In this document: piece after piece, positions 47,129-57,597 of the stretch
Position numbering within the stretch: the stretch's first letter is position 1
Layout of the letters: every line of letters begins with the position of its first letter
Assembly: GCA_019054805.1 (NCBI GenBank)
Contig: JAHQIY010000003.1
Location: 5,270,001 to 5,334,000, forward strand
Source: Brachionus manjavacas
Taxonomy: Eukaryota; Rotifera; Eurotatoria; Ploima; Brachionidae
Length of the DNA: 64,000 nt
Reading direction: 5' to 3'
Notes under the pieces: model-generated
The model's database searches: none
Told to the model about the DNA's origin: nothing
What the model saw: only the letters and a program-made list of their open reading frames with translations
Made by a program: the position numbers and the translations under genes

Positions 47129-48549
47129 TTAGATAAATTCATCCATTTTTTCTTTGAGTCTTTCCACAGTTGCTTCACTAGTGTCCAAATTAAACTCATT
47201 TTTCCAACTTTCTTTAAGACTAAAAAGAATTTTTGAGTAAATCGGCCCTTTAGGAATCTTAAAGTTTTGAAGAAGATCTCCCGTAATCGGAAAGATAGGA
47301 ACTTGCCAATCTCTCAAATGCTCAATATATTCAAGTCTGTTTGCATACTTCAATAATTCGGTGAGCTTTTCAAAAGCTTTTCCATCTTTTACGTTGTCAA
47401 CCAAAATAAACTTGAAAGGTTTAAGCTTATCCTCAAGTTTTTTGTCACTTTCTTGATCTAAATTTCTTTTACATTGATCTCTGTAAGCAAGCAAAAACTC
47501 TGCAATTCTTTTCTCTTCGTTAGAAAACTTCATTCTCTTGTGTAATTTTTCAAACTAAATAAAATTTTAAGTTAATTTTTATTTATTTGGAAAAAAAACT
47601 ACCTCTTTTGCAGAACGGAGAAGAGAACACACCATAGTTATTGGAGACGGAATATTGATCAGATTTTTTTCGAAATTTCTATAAATTCTCGAGAACTCAT
47701 CTAGATCACATGTGTCAGGTAAACCTATGTATTTGTGTACCTGAGTGCCCACTATTTGCTTCATCAATGAATCGGCAAACTTACTACACACTATTTTTCT
47801 TAACTCGACCCAAATTCTTTCACCAGCAATTCCTTGAATAATTTATTTTCAATCTTAATGTTATTTTCTGCCATTACCTTTCAGTCCTGATGCATTTCCT
47901 CTTATTGCTTCAATAGATTGAGAACAATGTGAATTCTCATCAAGACATATTCTCGGATAAAATCGAAAATATCGAAGTATTCTTAGATAATCTTCTTGGA
48001 TTCTTGTACTGGGCTCTCCAACAAATTTTATGCGATGATTCTTGATGTCTTCGTAACCTCCAAAAAAGTCAATGATGCTACCATCTCGATCTTTTCAAAA
48101 AAGTTGGGCTTTTTATTCCAAAAATTAAGTCTCTTTTGAATACCTAGAAAAATAGAATTGATAGTAAGATCCCGTCTATTGGCGTCAAGTCTCCAATCTT
48201 CGGTAAACTTAACCTCTGCATGTCTGCCATCTGTGAGGACATCGATTCTAAGAGTAGTTATTTCATAATTTTCTTTGTCATTTAGCCTAACTGTAATAGT
48301 ACCATGTTTTTCTCCATTTGTATGAAGCATGCGAATAGTTTCTTTTTCAAACATTTCTTTCATTTGATCGGGGGTGGCTGTTGTTGCCAAATCTATGTCA
48401 TGTGGTTTAAAACCCATCAAAAGATCGCGGACAGCTCCACCAGCAATTCTTATTTCAAAATCATTGCGCTCAAATAAATCGAACAAATAATTTAATTCAT
48501 CATTCCAAATACTTTTAAATTGTGGGCTTTCGAGCTTTTGTGTCATCAT
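47129..48549 (-). CDS. TRNT1: CCA-adding tRNA nucleotidyltransferase
   Basis: Exons 48549-48144, 48090-47878, 47832-47603, 47554-47129 total 1275 nt, 424 residues (human 434). It adds or repairs CCA at tRNA 3' ends, in mitochondria and usually also cytosol and nucleus. Motifs: [10 protein letters not shown] (flexible nucleotide-binding loop), DIDLATTA with the two catalytic Asp, [30 protein letters not shown] (motif C), [12 protein letters not shown] (neck, motif D) and [11 protein letters not shown] (motif E). The C-terminal [12 protein letters not shown] corresponds to the tail-domain block. The N-terminus ([14 protein letters not shown]) is not an obvious mitochondrial presequence. All three introns are 46-54 bp except one of about 48. 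This is an ordinary, apparently intact housekeeping gene. Confidence 0.96.
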
Positions 48550-50535
48550 AAAAATATTAAGATTTTAATTAATTTTTTAAATGATTAAAAAAATTGTAAT
48601 TCAAATATTTTATTCTTTATTTCATAATTTTTTTAAATTATTGCAATTTTTTTTTCATAGACAATAATTTGGTCTTGGTTAAACTCATAGTGAGCACATT
48701 GTGCTTCTACATGTTCATAATTTATGAATTTTATGTACTTGAAGTGAAATTTGGCTACTTTTTAAACAATTTTTGGCTTCGATTTAGTGAAATATTATGC
48801 TGAAGGATCACCTGAAAAAGAATGAGCAGCGATGAAATAATACTGGTCAGTGAAAAACGACTGATAGAAAAGTAAATACTAATGTTTGTTTTAGTTTATG
48901 ATTTAGCTAACAAATAAAAGACTAAGACAAGTTTTTTATCAATTTTTATCTATTCTTTTTTTCAATTTTAATCTTTAAAAAAAAAGTCAAGTTTTATATC
49001 TCACTAGCAAATTATTTGATTTTATGAATAATTCCAGGATAAATCTCTAAATACATTTTCGGATTTATATCATTTTCAGCAATAATTTTGATCAGACAAT
49101 TTAAAAAAAAATTACTTTTTAAATTTAATAACATGTATTACCGGAACATTTCAAAATATTTAAAATTAGTATGAAAAGATTAATCAATTGGTATGTGACC
49201 AAACATCTATTATTGTAAAGTAGGAATAGATGATTTGCTTTTATTTTAGGCTAAATTACATAAATTTACGTCAATTAACTTAAAATATAAAGCTTTGATA
49301 TTTAAAAAATCTATTTTTCTCCATTAATTCTGTATTAATTAATCTAAAATTTATGCTTTTAAATTGGAAAAAGTTTAAATTCTGACAAAATATCCGAATA
49401 AGTATTTAAGTTTCCTTATTTTCACTGCCTTTGAAAGTTTTCACGAAATACAAGTAAATAAAGGCAATTTTTTGTACATTTTATGCTAAATTAAGGTAAC
49501 TTCATATGAAAAATTTTCGTAATTATACGAAATTTTAAATCCATGTGTCACTCCTCTAAATCAATTCACAATAAATGTTTTCCATTAGAATATTTATTAT
49601 TAGAATAATATTTATTTAAAAGTAAGAAGGAATAAAGCTTTGATGTATTAAAAGGATGAAAACTTTTGAATATTATGCTTTTTTACAAAATATAATGCTC
49701 AAACTCCAAAAAAACGGTAGTTTACCCCTCTTTCATATTAGAAATTATTTTCAATATCATATTGTAAAACATAATCCTGATTTTATTTTAAAAAATTAAT
49801 TTTTAATTCAAATCAATAATGATACAAATTTTATACAATCGATTTATATTTAGTGCTCTTTAACTAAAGAAAAAGCTAAAGAAAGTTTTTTAAAAAAATA
49901 ATTTCAAATATATTTTATTAGTCTATATATTTGAAAAAAAAAATTTGTAAATAAAATTTTTTAGTTTCCTTTTTATTTGAAGGACAAAAAGGTTTGTCAT
50001 TTGTACAATTTGTATCATTTTTGGTTTAAATTTTTCACCTTTTCTAGAAGTTTTGCTTGCCATTTAAAAAAATAACTTGTTTTTAAATTTTTCTATTAGA
50101 GGAAAAAAATTGTATAAAACATCTCAACTCAAATTTTAAAGATTTGTGAAATAAAAAACAAAAAATCCAGGTTAAATGAGTTAAATTTGGGGTTAAACCT
50201 TTTAACCACTTGAATAAAATACCCCAAAATTTTTTTTTAAAGTAGATAATAGAACTTTTCTAGCTAACTACATTCGTAAAAATATATTCATTTATTTTGC
50301 TTTATTTTGATTATTGTTCTACTCTTGAATGTTAGTTTTCAAAAAATGCAATAATCAAACTTTCTAAAAGTTGTTATTTTCGATTTTTAAATTATTTAAA
50401 TTTAAAATTGAAGCTAATAACTTCAATGGCATTATCAACTTTCTAGAAAAATATGGCTGGCATGATTTTCAGCATAAAACTCGATTGAATATAATCGTTT
50501 TTTCTAACAAATACTCTCTTCTAATAATTTAGGTA
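48550..50535. other. 2-kb intergenic region
   Basis: No coding frame or repeat recognised. It holds the 5' flank of TRNT1. Confidence 0.45.
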
Positions 50536-51605
50536 AAGTTCACGAAATTCAAAACTTTAGTGCTATCTGAATTTCACATTTTTGACTTAAAATTCGTAAT
50601 CTACGCCCTCAAAAACCCCCAAAAAATTTTTTTTTTTTGAAGGGGGCAAAAAAATAATTTTTTACACCCAGGGTTCCAAAAATAGAAAACCCTTTAAAAA
50701 GTTGTTGTTCTTTAAGACTCAAAATCTCAAAGATAAAACTTCTGAACAATTCTATGGTTTTACTTTTTTATTTTATTGCTTTATTTTTCTTAAAAAATGT
50801 CTTCAAATCATGTGATAATTAAAAAATTTGTTTATTAATATTCTATTAATATTTTTTTTCTAAATTTTACTAAAAACTTTTCTAAGTATAATTAATTTAA
50901 GTGAAAAATGCCTAATCGTTTTAAGTCAAAAATGTAAATGATTAATCGACGATTTTGGCGGGATTTAGTAGGTAACAATAGTGGTGCGACATACGGTCAA
51001 ATCCTTAAAGCATATTTTTCAGGAAAATCGAAAAAAACAGTAGTTGAGCACCTAAAAATATCGAATTCTTTAGTTTAATCTAAAAATTTTAATTAAATAA
51101 TTCAAATTTGACATATTTGTTAATTATCACATGATTTGAAGACATTTTTTAAGAAAAATAAAGCAATAAAATAAAAAACTAAAACCATAGAATTGTTCAG
51201 AATTTTGTCTGGATTTAAGAGAAAAAAAAAATCGGGTCATAATTGATCCCTCGGAGGAGATACGATTTAAACCAGAAAAAACACATTTTTTCCTTTTTTT
51301 AGTCAACAAAAACCGCCACACCCTTTTTTTTTTCTTATAAATTACATTAGCATGTAGAGAATTGTATGCTCTTTCACAATATATATACTTTTTTAGTATA
51401 TTTAAGTTTTATCTTTGAGATTTTGAGTCTTAAGGAACAACAACTTTTTAAAGGGTTTGCTATTTTTGGAACCCTGGGTGTAAAAAATTATTTTTTTGCC
51501 CCCTTCAAAAAATTTTTTTTTTGAGTTTTTGAGGGCGTAGATTACGAATTTTAAGTCAAAAATGTGAAATTCAGATAGCACTAAAGTTTTGAATTTCGTG
51601 AACTT
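50536..51605. mobile_element. 1.07-kb Tc1/mariner-type element with ~285-bp inverted repeats
   Basis: Both ends begin AAGTTCACGAAATTCAAAAC and are flanked by TA (50534-50535, 51606-51607). The arms match with few differences to about 50822 on the left and back to about 51118 on the right, and include a shared GGGTGTAAAAAATTATTTTT block and CACATGATTTGAAGACAT at the inner end. The right arm is longer because of an internal insertion of roughly 200 bp (about 51190-51400). The centre holds a transposase N-terminus relic (50908-51078). Confidence 0.88.
50908..51078 (+). pseudogene. truncated transposase helix-turn-helix
   Basis: Reads MPNRFKSKM, a stop, then INRRFWRDLV, NNSGATYGQILKAYFSGKSK and TVVEHLKISNSLV, ending at TAA 51076-51078. 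The pattern R..I..L...G.(T)Y..I...F..S..TV..(H)L matches the first HTH of Tc1/mariner-like transposases. The DDE catalytic domain is absent, so the element cannot move by itself. Confidence 0.55.
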
Positions 51606-51930
51606 TACTTCTTCTTAAATTTGCTATCATTTTTTAATAAAAGTGTCAATAAGTTAAAAATAGTGGATTTCTATTTAATTTATTGTTAATAATTTTTTTT
51701 GTTGTATAAACTTAACAATTGGGGAATATTTTTAATATTTGGGGGAAAGAATAAAAAATTTGGGGTATCTTATTCAAAATTTTTTGGTATCGATTTTAAT
51801 CATTGTGCTAAATTGTGTGTGAGTGATAAAAAGAGTGATAAAATTTTAATCTTGAAAAGAAAACTTTTGAGAACACGCCAGCTCGTAGTCACGAACATCA
51901 TTTTTTTCTTAAGAAATAATTTAATTTAAG

Positions 51931-53353
51931 ATTCAAATACAAAATTTGGCCTGGAGATGAAAAAGACACCAACCATGAAGAAAACAATTTTTTCGTTTCT
52001 AAAAGGCCGAGCGAAGCGTTTAATTTAGAAAATCATGACAAGAAAAATTTTTTAAATAAATCACAAAAACGAAAGAGAGAAGAAAACGAAAATGAAGAAG
52101 TGACCGCGAAACGCCGAAATATGCAGAATCGCTACTTTAGTATCGAAAATGTGAAGCAAATTAGCCAAATTAATGAAAAGGAAGCAAAAAAATCCAACCT
52201 CAGTGAAAGTGACCAATTTTTAAAACGAAAAGACTACTTAATTAAGCGCTTGTTACAAAATCGCATTCTACCTGGCACAGAGAATGCGGACAATGAAGAT
52301 CTACTAGCCAAGGAACAGACAAATATTAAAGAAATAGATGTTAACAAACCGGCTCGTAGTCACGAATTTCAACAAGACTTCATACCTTTATTTAAAACAG
52401 ATTTAGAAGAAAAAAAAGAAAGTGAACAAGATTTGAGTTTGGAATTATCCAACTATTATGGGCCATATCCAGAAAGGTGCATGAAAAGAGTCACTGAAAC
52501 CATTATTGATGCTTTTAAACCAATTAAGGGTGCTACGTATACAAATAGGGCTGCTGAAATAGCCAAAATGAAAGCTAAGCTTCCAAGCAAATTTGACAAA
52601 GACACTAGGCTTTGGCGGCGTATAATGCGAGAATCCTTCCAAATTAGACAGGATTTAAAAGATAAGATAGAGCGATTTAAACGACACCAGCATCTAATGA
52701 ACTCGCGGAAGAAAAATAAGAAAATTTATTTTGTTGATCTAGATGAAAATTCGGATGTAGAAGATGTGTCTGAGAAAAAAACTAAAAAAAAGAAAAAATT
52801 GGAAAAATTTGACGATAGTGAAGAAGAAGCATTAAACGATTCTGTAATTCCATTGGAAAGCTCAAGTGATTCCGATATGGATTCCAAATACACCCAATTT
52901 GGTAAATATTCTAAAAAGCTTAAAAATGAAAAACAGAAAAAAAAAGTTATGAAAAATAAAAATTTTTCAAGAAAAAATCAACAAGAAAGTGCAAAATCAA
53001 TCAATAATAACTCTAAATTAAATAAAGAACTGTCGAACGGTGAAAATTTGGAAATGTTACGGCAGCAGTATCGAAGTTTACGTAATGCACGTAACAAATC
53101 TATGAATTCAATAAAAAAAAATGTAAAAGACAAATCTAGTAAGCAAATAAGCCTCGAAATAGAAAGAAAAATGATGAATGAAAAAATTACTAAAGTCAGA
53201 CGCATGATTAAAAAATTAGCCAAAAAAAATAAAAATAAAGATAACAAAGGAAAAAATTCGAATCCCGTTCAACCAGCGCAGACCAATTCCAAAAATGTAA
53301 AAAGCGAAAAAAAGAAACTTAAAAATGAAAAAAAAAGGAAATTTAAAAATTAA
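51931..53353 (+). CDS. lysine-rich, nuclear-type protein of unknown function
   Basis: One long exon with an open frame from an acceptor at 51930 to TAA 53351-53353, about 473 codons. The first in-frame ATG is 52121, but the 63 codons before it are coding-like (KSQKRKREENENEE), so the start is probably in an unseen upstream exon or the message is trans-spliced. Residues about 170-260 hold the only ordered-looking part: YYGPYPERCMKRVTETIIDA, AAEIAKMKAKLP, LWRRIMRESFQIRQDLKDKI. The rest alternates basic (KKTKKKKKLEK) and acidic (DDSEEEALND, SSSDSDMDS) runs, ending in a strongly basic coiled-coil-like tail with KKK clusters. Composition suggests a nucleolar or chromatin protein. I do not recognise the family. 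Confidence 0.65.
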
Positions 53354-53998
53354 AAAAAAACAAAAAATTAATGTTATAAATCGTTGTTTTTAAATTAATT
53401 TTTTCAATTAATTCAAAATAAATTTCTGCCATTAAACGAAAATTTTTTCTTCTTTAAATTTTAAAAAATCTTAAAACAATAAAATTAAATTAATCAAAAA
53501 AAAATAACATTAAAGAATATTTTTATTTAGGATATTTTTTATAAATTGTCTTTTTTTTACCACATTATTGGCAGAAAATCACCTTAGAAAAAATTACATG
53601 AATTTGTTCTTAAAACATGCAATAAAAAAATTAAATATGACTGAAATTTTTAATATAATTTTTTTACCGAAATTGTTCGAATCTACAAAACTGGTCAAGA
53701 AATTTTAAGTCGCAATTCTTCTCATTTTGGATTTAAAAAATCTTTAAGAAAATAAGTGTTTGTTTTTTTTGCTTTTAATTAAAAAAGTTGAATAAATTTT
53801 TAATCCAGACATTTTGAAAAGCGATGAAAAATGAATTTGATTTTTTCAATTTATCTATTCACATATTTGAGTTTAATTAAGAATTTTATTTTACAAATTA
53901 TTCAGATACTTTTAGAAACGATGAATTATATCAAATCTTAAAATTTTAAAACATTTAAAATCAATCATTAATTCAAAAAAAAATTAACAAAAAAAATT
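53354..53998. other. intergenic region between convergent genes
   Basis: The 3' ends of a plus and a minus gene face each other here. Only AT-rich DNA with poly(A)-signal-like words on both strands is seen. Confidence 0.45.
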
Positions 53999-55666
53999 CT
54001 AATTCTTGTATAAAATGAAATTTTTCAATTGATTCGGTATGGGAAAGCTTTGAAGAACTCTATTTAAATGATCATCTTTTAAAAATCCTTGCCTGTATCT
54101 CATGTTTTCTTGTTCAATTTGCTTAAAAACTTGTTTTCTAATACAAAACCTGCACAATTCCATCAGTGACTTTGGCTTAAAATACCTTTCAATTAAAATT
54201 AGCGAATAACGAAGCAAATTTTGGTTATAAGCCCTTAAATTTTGTCCCGAGCCAGTGTTCAAATGAAATGAAAAGCTCATCATGTTGCCATTGTCCAAGC
54301 TCAAAAACTTGTTCAACGAATCCATAAAATCCTCTACCAAATCGACATAGTCCCTCCATTCCATGTCAATTTTGGCCTCCTCCTGAAACATTCGTGTCAC
54401 ACTCATCACATACTCTACCGAATTTTTGTCCATTCTATTCAAAAATTCATACAATTTATCAACCAAATTTAAATTCGAATTTATCTTGAATATAATGTAT
54501 TTCACAAACTCTACAAACATTCGCCGATACACGTTCGGATCCTGGACAAAATCGTTTAAAATATTCAAATACTTTTCATGAATTACAACTGGCAGACTGT
54601 CCTCTTCTTCTTTGGCCACATTTCCAAATTGTCTGAAAAAAAATTTCAATGCATTTACATAATCCTCGCTAGATTTGGCAAACGAGCATTTTGGCAATGT
54701 GGGATCACTTACTCTTGAGCCAAATATCTCATAAATATTTGCATTAAATTTCAAAATGTTGACCATAGTTTCGTGCCTTGAGTAGACAATGGATGCTCTC
54801 AGGGGACTAAACAAATACAGACTTGTCAAAGAGTCGGAATTTCGCGTCTCCCGGACCCCACTCAAATCTTCCTGATTCATCAGTTCATAGCCTGTGGAGC
54901 TGGTTGCTCCTATTGATTTGTTCACTATGCAAGGGTTGGCGTTGAAGTTAAGCAACAGCAGTGTCAAAGGATCGTAGCCATTAGAAACAGCAAACCACAA
55001 AGGAGTGTAGGTTGACTGATTGCTGCCATTCAGGTCCGATTTTGTCTCATTAAGCAAAAATTCCACACACTTGAAGCTATTTCTTTGCACAGCTCGCATC
55101 AATGGGGTCATGCCTTTCGAGTCCACACAACTGACTCCTTCGGAGTATTTTTTTAAAGAATACTTGAGAAGTTCGTAGTTGTTGTCAGCTGCGGCATAGT
55201 GGAATATAGTGGTGCCATAGTAGTCACATGATGTCGGGTTTTTTGCCAGAAATTTGAAATTCTCCCACAACTGGTCGAATTTGTCGCATTTTTCTGCCAA
55301 GTTGTCTTCATTCACATCACTGAAACAGTTTTTGAGCACAAAATGAATGTAGCGCATGCTCTCAAAGCAGCTTAGGTCACAAATTTTGTTCAGGTTTGTT
55401 GATTTTGATTCAAAGTCCAGATCTTGCAGACGAGTCCGAGGATCGCTTGGGTTTTCCATTTCGACATCTTCCGAGTCGCTTAAAAAATCATTTCGGTCAA
55501 ATACTTGATCTAAACTGCGACCACTTTCTACGGTCTTGGTGGTTGTTTTGCAAATGCAGTTTATGTTTATTGAATTGTCCAGTATTTGGTTGAACAAGTT
55601 CATGTATGTCATTCTAAGCGAGTTTAAAGTTCCTGGTAGAGTGGATGGCATCCGATTGTTGGACAT
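53999..55666 (-). CDS. ankyrin-repeat and SOCS box protein
   Basis: Intronless, 555 codons, ATG 55666 to stop at 53999. Residues about 165-280 hold three to four ankyrin repeats: GTTIFHYAAADNNYELLKYS, KGMTPLMRAVQRNSFKCVEF and YTPLWFAVSNGYDPLTLLLL. A helical middle region follows, and the last 60 residues form a SOCS box: SLMELCRFCIRKQVF, a spacer of about 20 residues, then SFPIPNQLKNFILYKN. In known ASB proteins this box binds elongin B/C and cullin-5, making the protein a substrate adaptor of an E3 ubiquitin ligase; the target is unknown. The typical LPLPxxLxxYL end is IPNQLKNFIL here. Residues 1-160 (Asp/Ser-rich, LSDSEDVEMENPSD) are not similar to anything I recognise. Confidence 0.85.
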   Translation of the reverse strand: MSNNRMPSTLPGTLNSLRMTYMNLFNQILDNSININCICKTTTKTVESGRSLDQVFDRNDFLSDSEDVEMENPSDPRTRLQDLDFESKSTNLNKICDLSCFESMRYIHFVLKNCFSDVNEDNLAEKCDKFDQLWENFKFLAKNPTSCDYYGTTIFHYAAADNNYELLKYSLKKYSEGVSCVDSKGMTPLMRAVQRNSFKCVEFLLNETKSDLNGSNQSTYTPLWFAVSNGYDPLTLLLLNFNANPCIVNKSIGATSSTGYELMNQEDLSGVRETRNSDSLTSLYLFSPLRASIVYSRHETMVNILKFNANIYEIFGSRVSDPTLPKCSFAKSSEDYVNALKFFFRQFGNVAKEEEDSLPVVIHEKYLNILNDFVQDPNVYRRMFVEFVKYIIFKINSNLNLVDKLYEFLNRMDKNSVEYVMSVTRMFQEEAKIDMEWRDYVDLVEDFMDSLNKFLSLDNGNMMSFSFHLNTGSGQNLRAYNQNLLRYSLILIERYFKPKSLMELCRFCIRKQVFKQIEQENMRYRQGFLKDDHLNRVLQSFPIPNQLKNFILYKN

Positions 55667-57271
55667 TTTTAGCGCATAAAAGTTATTACCTAATATTTAC
55701 AATCTATATTTGGAGAATTTTTATTAGCTTTTTGAAATTTTTCAGCATCTTTTAAACTTATAGTTTTCGCAATTTCGAAACTTAGGAATTAGATTTCAAT
55801 TTTTTTGCATTTTAGGGTTTATAAATATATTATGAAAATTTTTAATTTAAATATGTGAATTTGTTTGGAAAAGACTGCATCCTCATATGATCCCTTGTAG
55901 TTATTTTTTTGTTTGGGAAATTAAGATTGAGCATAGCGTCTGTTGGTTTTCTGGATAATAAATTTTTCCCCTATTAAAAGACTTGTCCAACACGATTCTT
56001 AAATTATTGCAGTTTTTATTATCTTGATGCGTTATTATTAAAACTTTAGTTCATATCATTCAGAAATTTTAATGCAAATTAGCATATTTTTTTACAAATT
56101 AAGAAATTTTTCTATTTTAGCTAAAAAAGTAATAATATAAGGCAATTTTTGAGGAATGAATAAGACATTTAGATAAAAAAAAAAATTTCAAATTAAAATA
56201 AATTTTGCTGGGTCGAAAAATCACTTGGCGATAGGATTACTTTATTTTTCTCTTTAAAATTACATTCTTGAATATTAACAATTTTAATTATTAAAACCAT
56301 TGGGAATGATCATTTTTTTGACCAATTTATTTTGCAATGCATTTACTACATTTAAAAAAAAAATTAATTTTTTTAATAAAAAAAATTAAAAAACAAGAAA
56401 ATAATTTTATAGTGGCCCAAATCATAAACCAGAGTGTCAAACATTCTAATTTTTAATATTTTTGAAATTTAAACTCATATTTCATAAATTAAAAAAAAAA
56501 TTTTCCCCAAGAATTGTAGAGTAATTTACTTACTTGTATCAAAAACTTAAATCAAAAATTATTAAGTTTGATGGAATTTGACGCAGGTTATTAGACTCGG
56601 AATTACCATTCAAGAATGTCTAAATACAATTTGAGGCAATATAATTAAATTAAATTTGCAAAACAAATCATTTTTTAAAATTGAAAATAATTTTTGGTAA
56701 TAAAAAATAATAACTAGGTGAGGAAAAGGCATTTAGATAAACGGTTTAGTACCAAAAACATTTTGTACATTGTATTTACTTGAGTCTGTTAATCTTTGAC
56801 TGACTTTCTGAATGGCTTTTCAAAAGCATTTGATAAAGGCGTTAATATTTTCTTTCGCTATTTTAATAAAAAAATGCAATTTAATAAAAACTCCGCTAAA
56901 TGAAAAAAAAACATCTATTTCATGAAAATTGAAGAATATTTAAATTAGAATATATTTGAAAAATTAATTTAAATGATTGAAAATTAATCTAATTGAAAAA
57001 AAAAATTATCTTTTTAATTAAATTCTATCAACAAAAATAATCAAAATAAAGTTTTAAAAAATTTCAATTATCATCTTCTCTTGTAACTAATAGTAAATTT
57101 TTAATTTTATCATTTACTAAACTCATTATAAATAGGCTAAAATTTATTAAAGAAAAAAGAGTTTTGAGTTGATTTATATTTATTCTGAAAGGTTTCATGA
57201 GGTTTAACCCTAGTATCGATTTTATTTGCTTTGTATATCTATTATCTATTAATTGAAAAATATTTACAAAG
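55667..57271. other. 1.6-kb intergenic region
   Basis: Between the ankyrin-SOCS gene and the Gypsy insertion. AT-rich, no coding frame or repeat recognised. Confidence 0.45.
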
Positions 57272-57403
57272 TGTGACGGTAACTTAATTAAAAGATTAAC
57301 TAACAGTTAAGTTTTCTATATTTCTTTATTATTTAAAGTTAAGACCAAGTGAAGTCTTAAACTTCACTTCTATTTATATTAGAAGGGAGGACCGGGTCTT
57401 ACA
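57272..57403 (-). repeat. 3' LTR (132 bp)
   Basis: In element orientation it begins TGTAAGACCCGG and ends GTTACCGTCACA, with the usual TG..CA ends. It lies at the downstream end of the minus-strand element. It is very short for a Gypsy LTR. Confidence 0.95.
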
Positions 57404-57417
57404 TCCCTCGCCCTTTT
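57404..57417 (-). other. polypurine tract
   Basis: AAAAGGGCGAGGGA directly precedes the 3' LTR in element orientation. This is the expected plus-strand priming site. Confidence 0.8.
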
Positions 57418-57450
57418 AAGGAGTCCAAGAGGGTCACCCACTTCCTTCCA

Positions 57451-57452
<2 letters not shown>

Positions 57453-57497
<45 letters not shown>

Positions 57498-57587
57498 CCA
57501 ACATGAAAAAATGAAAATGATCAAAACTTGAAAATAAACAACAACAAACAAAATTAACTAAAATTTTTTTTTTTTTTTTTTTTTTTT
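57453..57587. repeat. two long homopolymer runs (T38 and T24)
   Basis: 57453-57490 is 38 T in a row and 57564-57587 is 24 T. On the element's coding strand these are poly(A) runs between the last coding codons and the polypurine tract. Exact lengths may vary by slippage or sequencing. Confidence 0.9.
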
Positions 57588-57597
57588 AACTTGAAAC

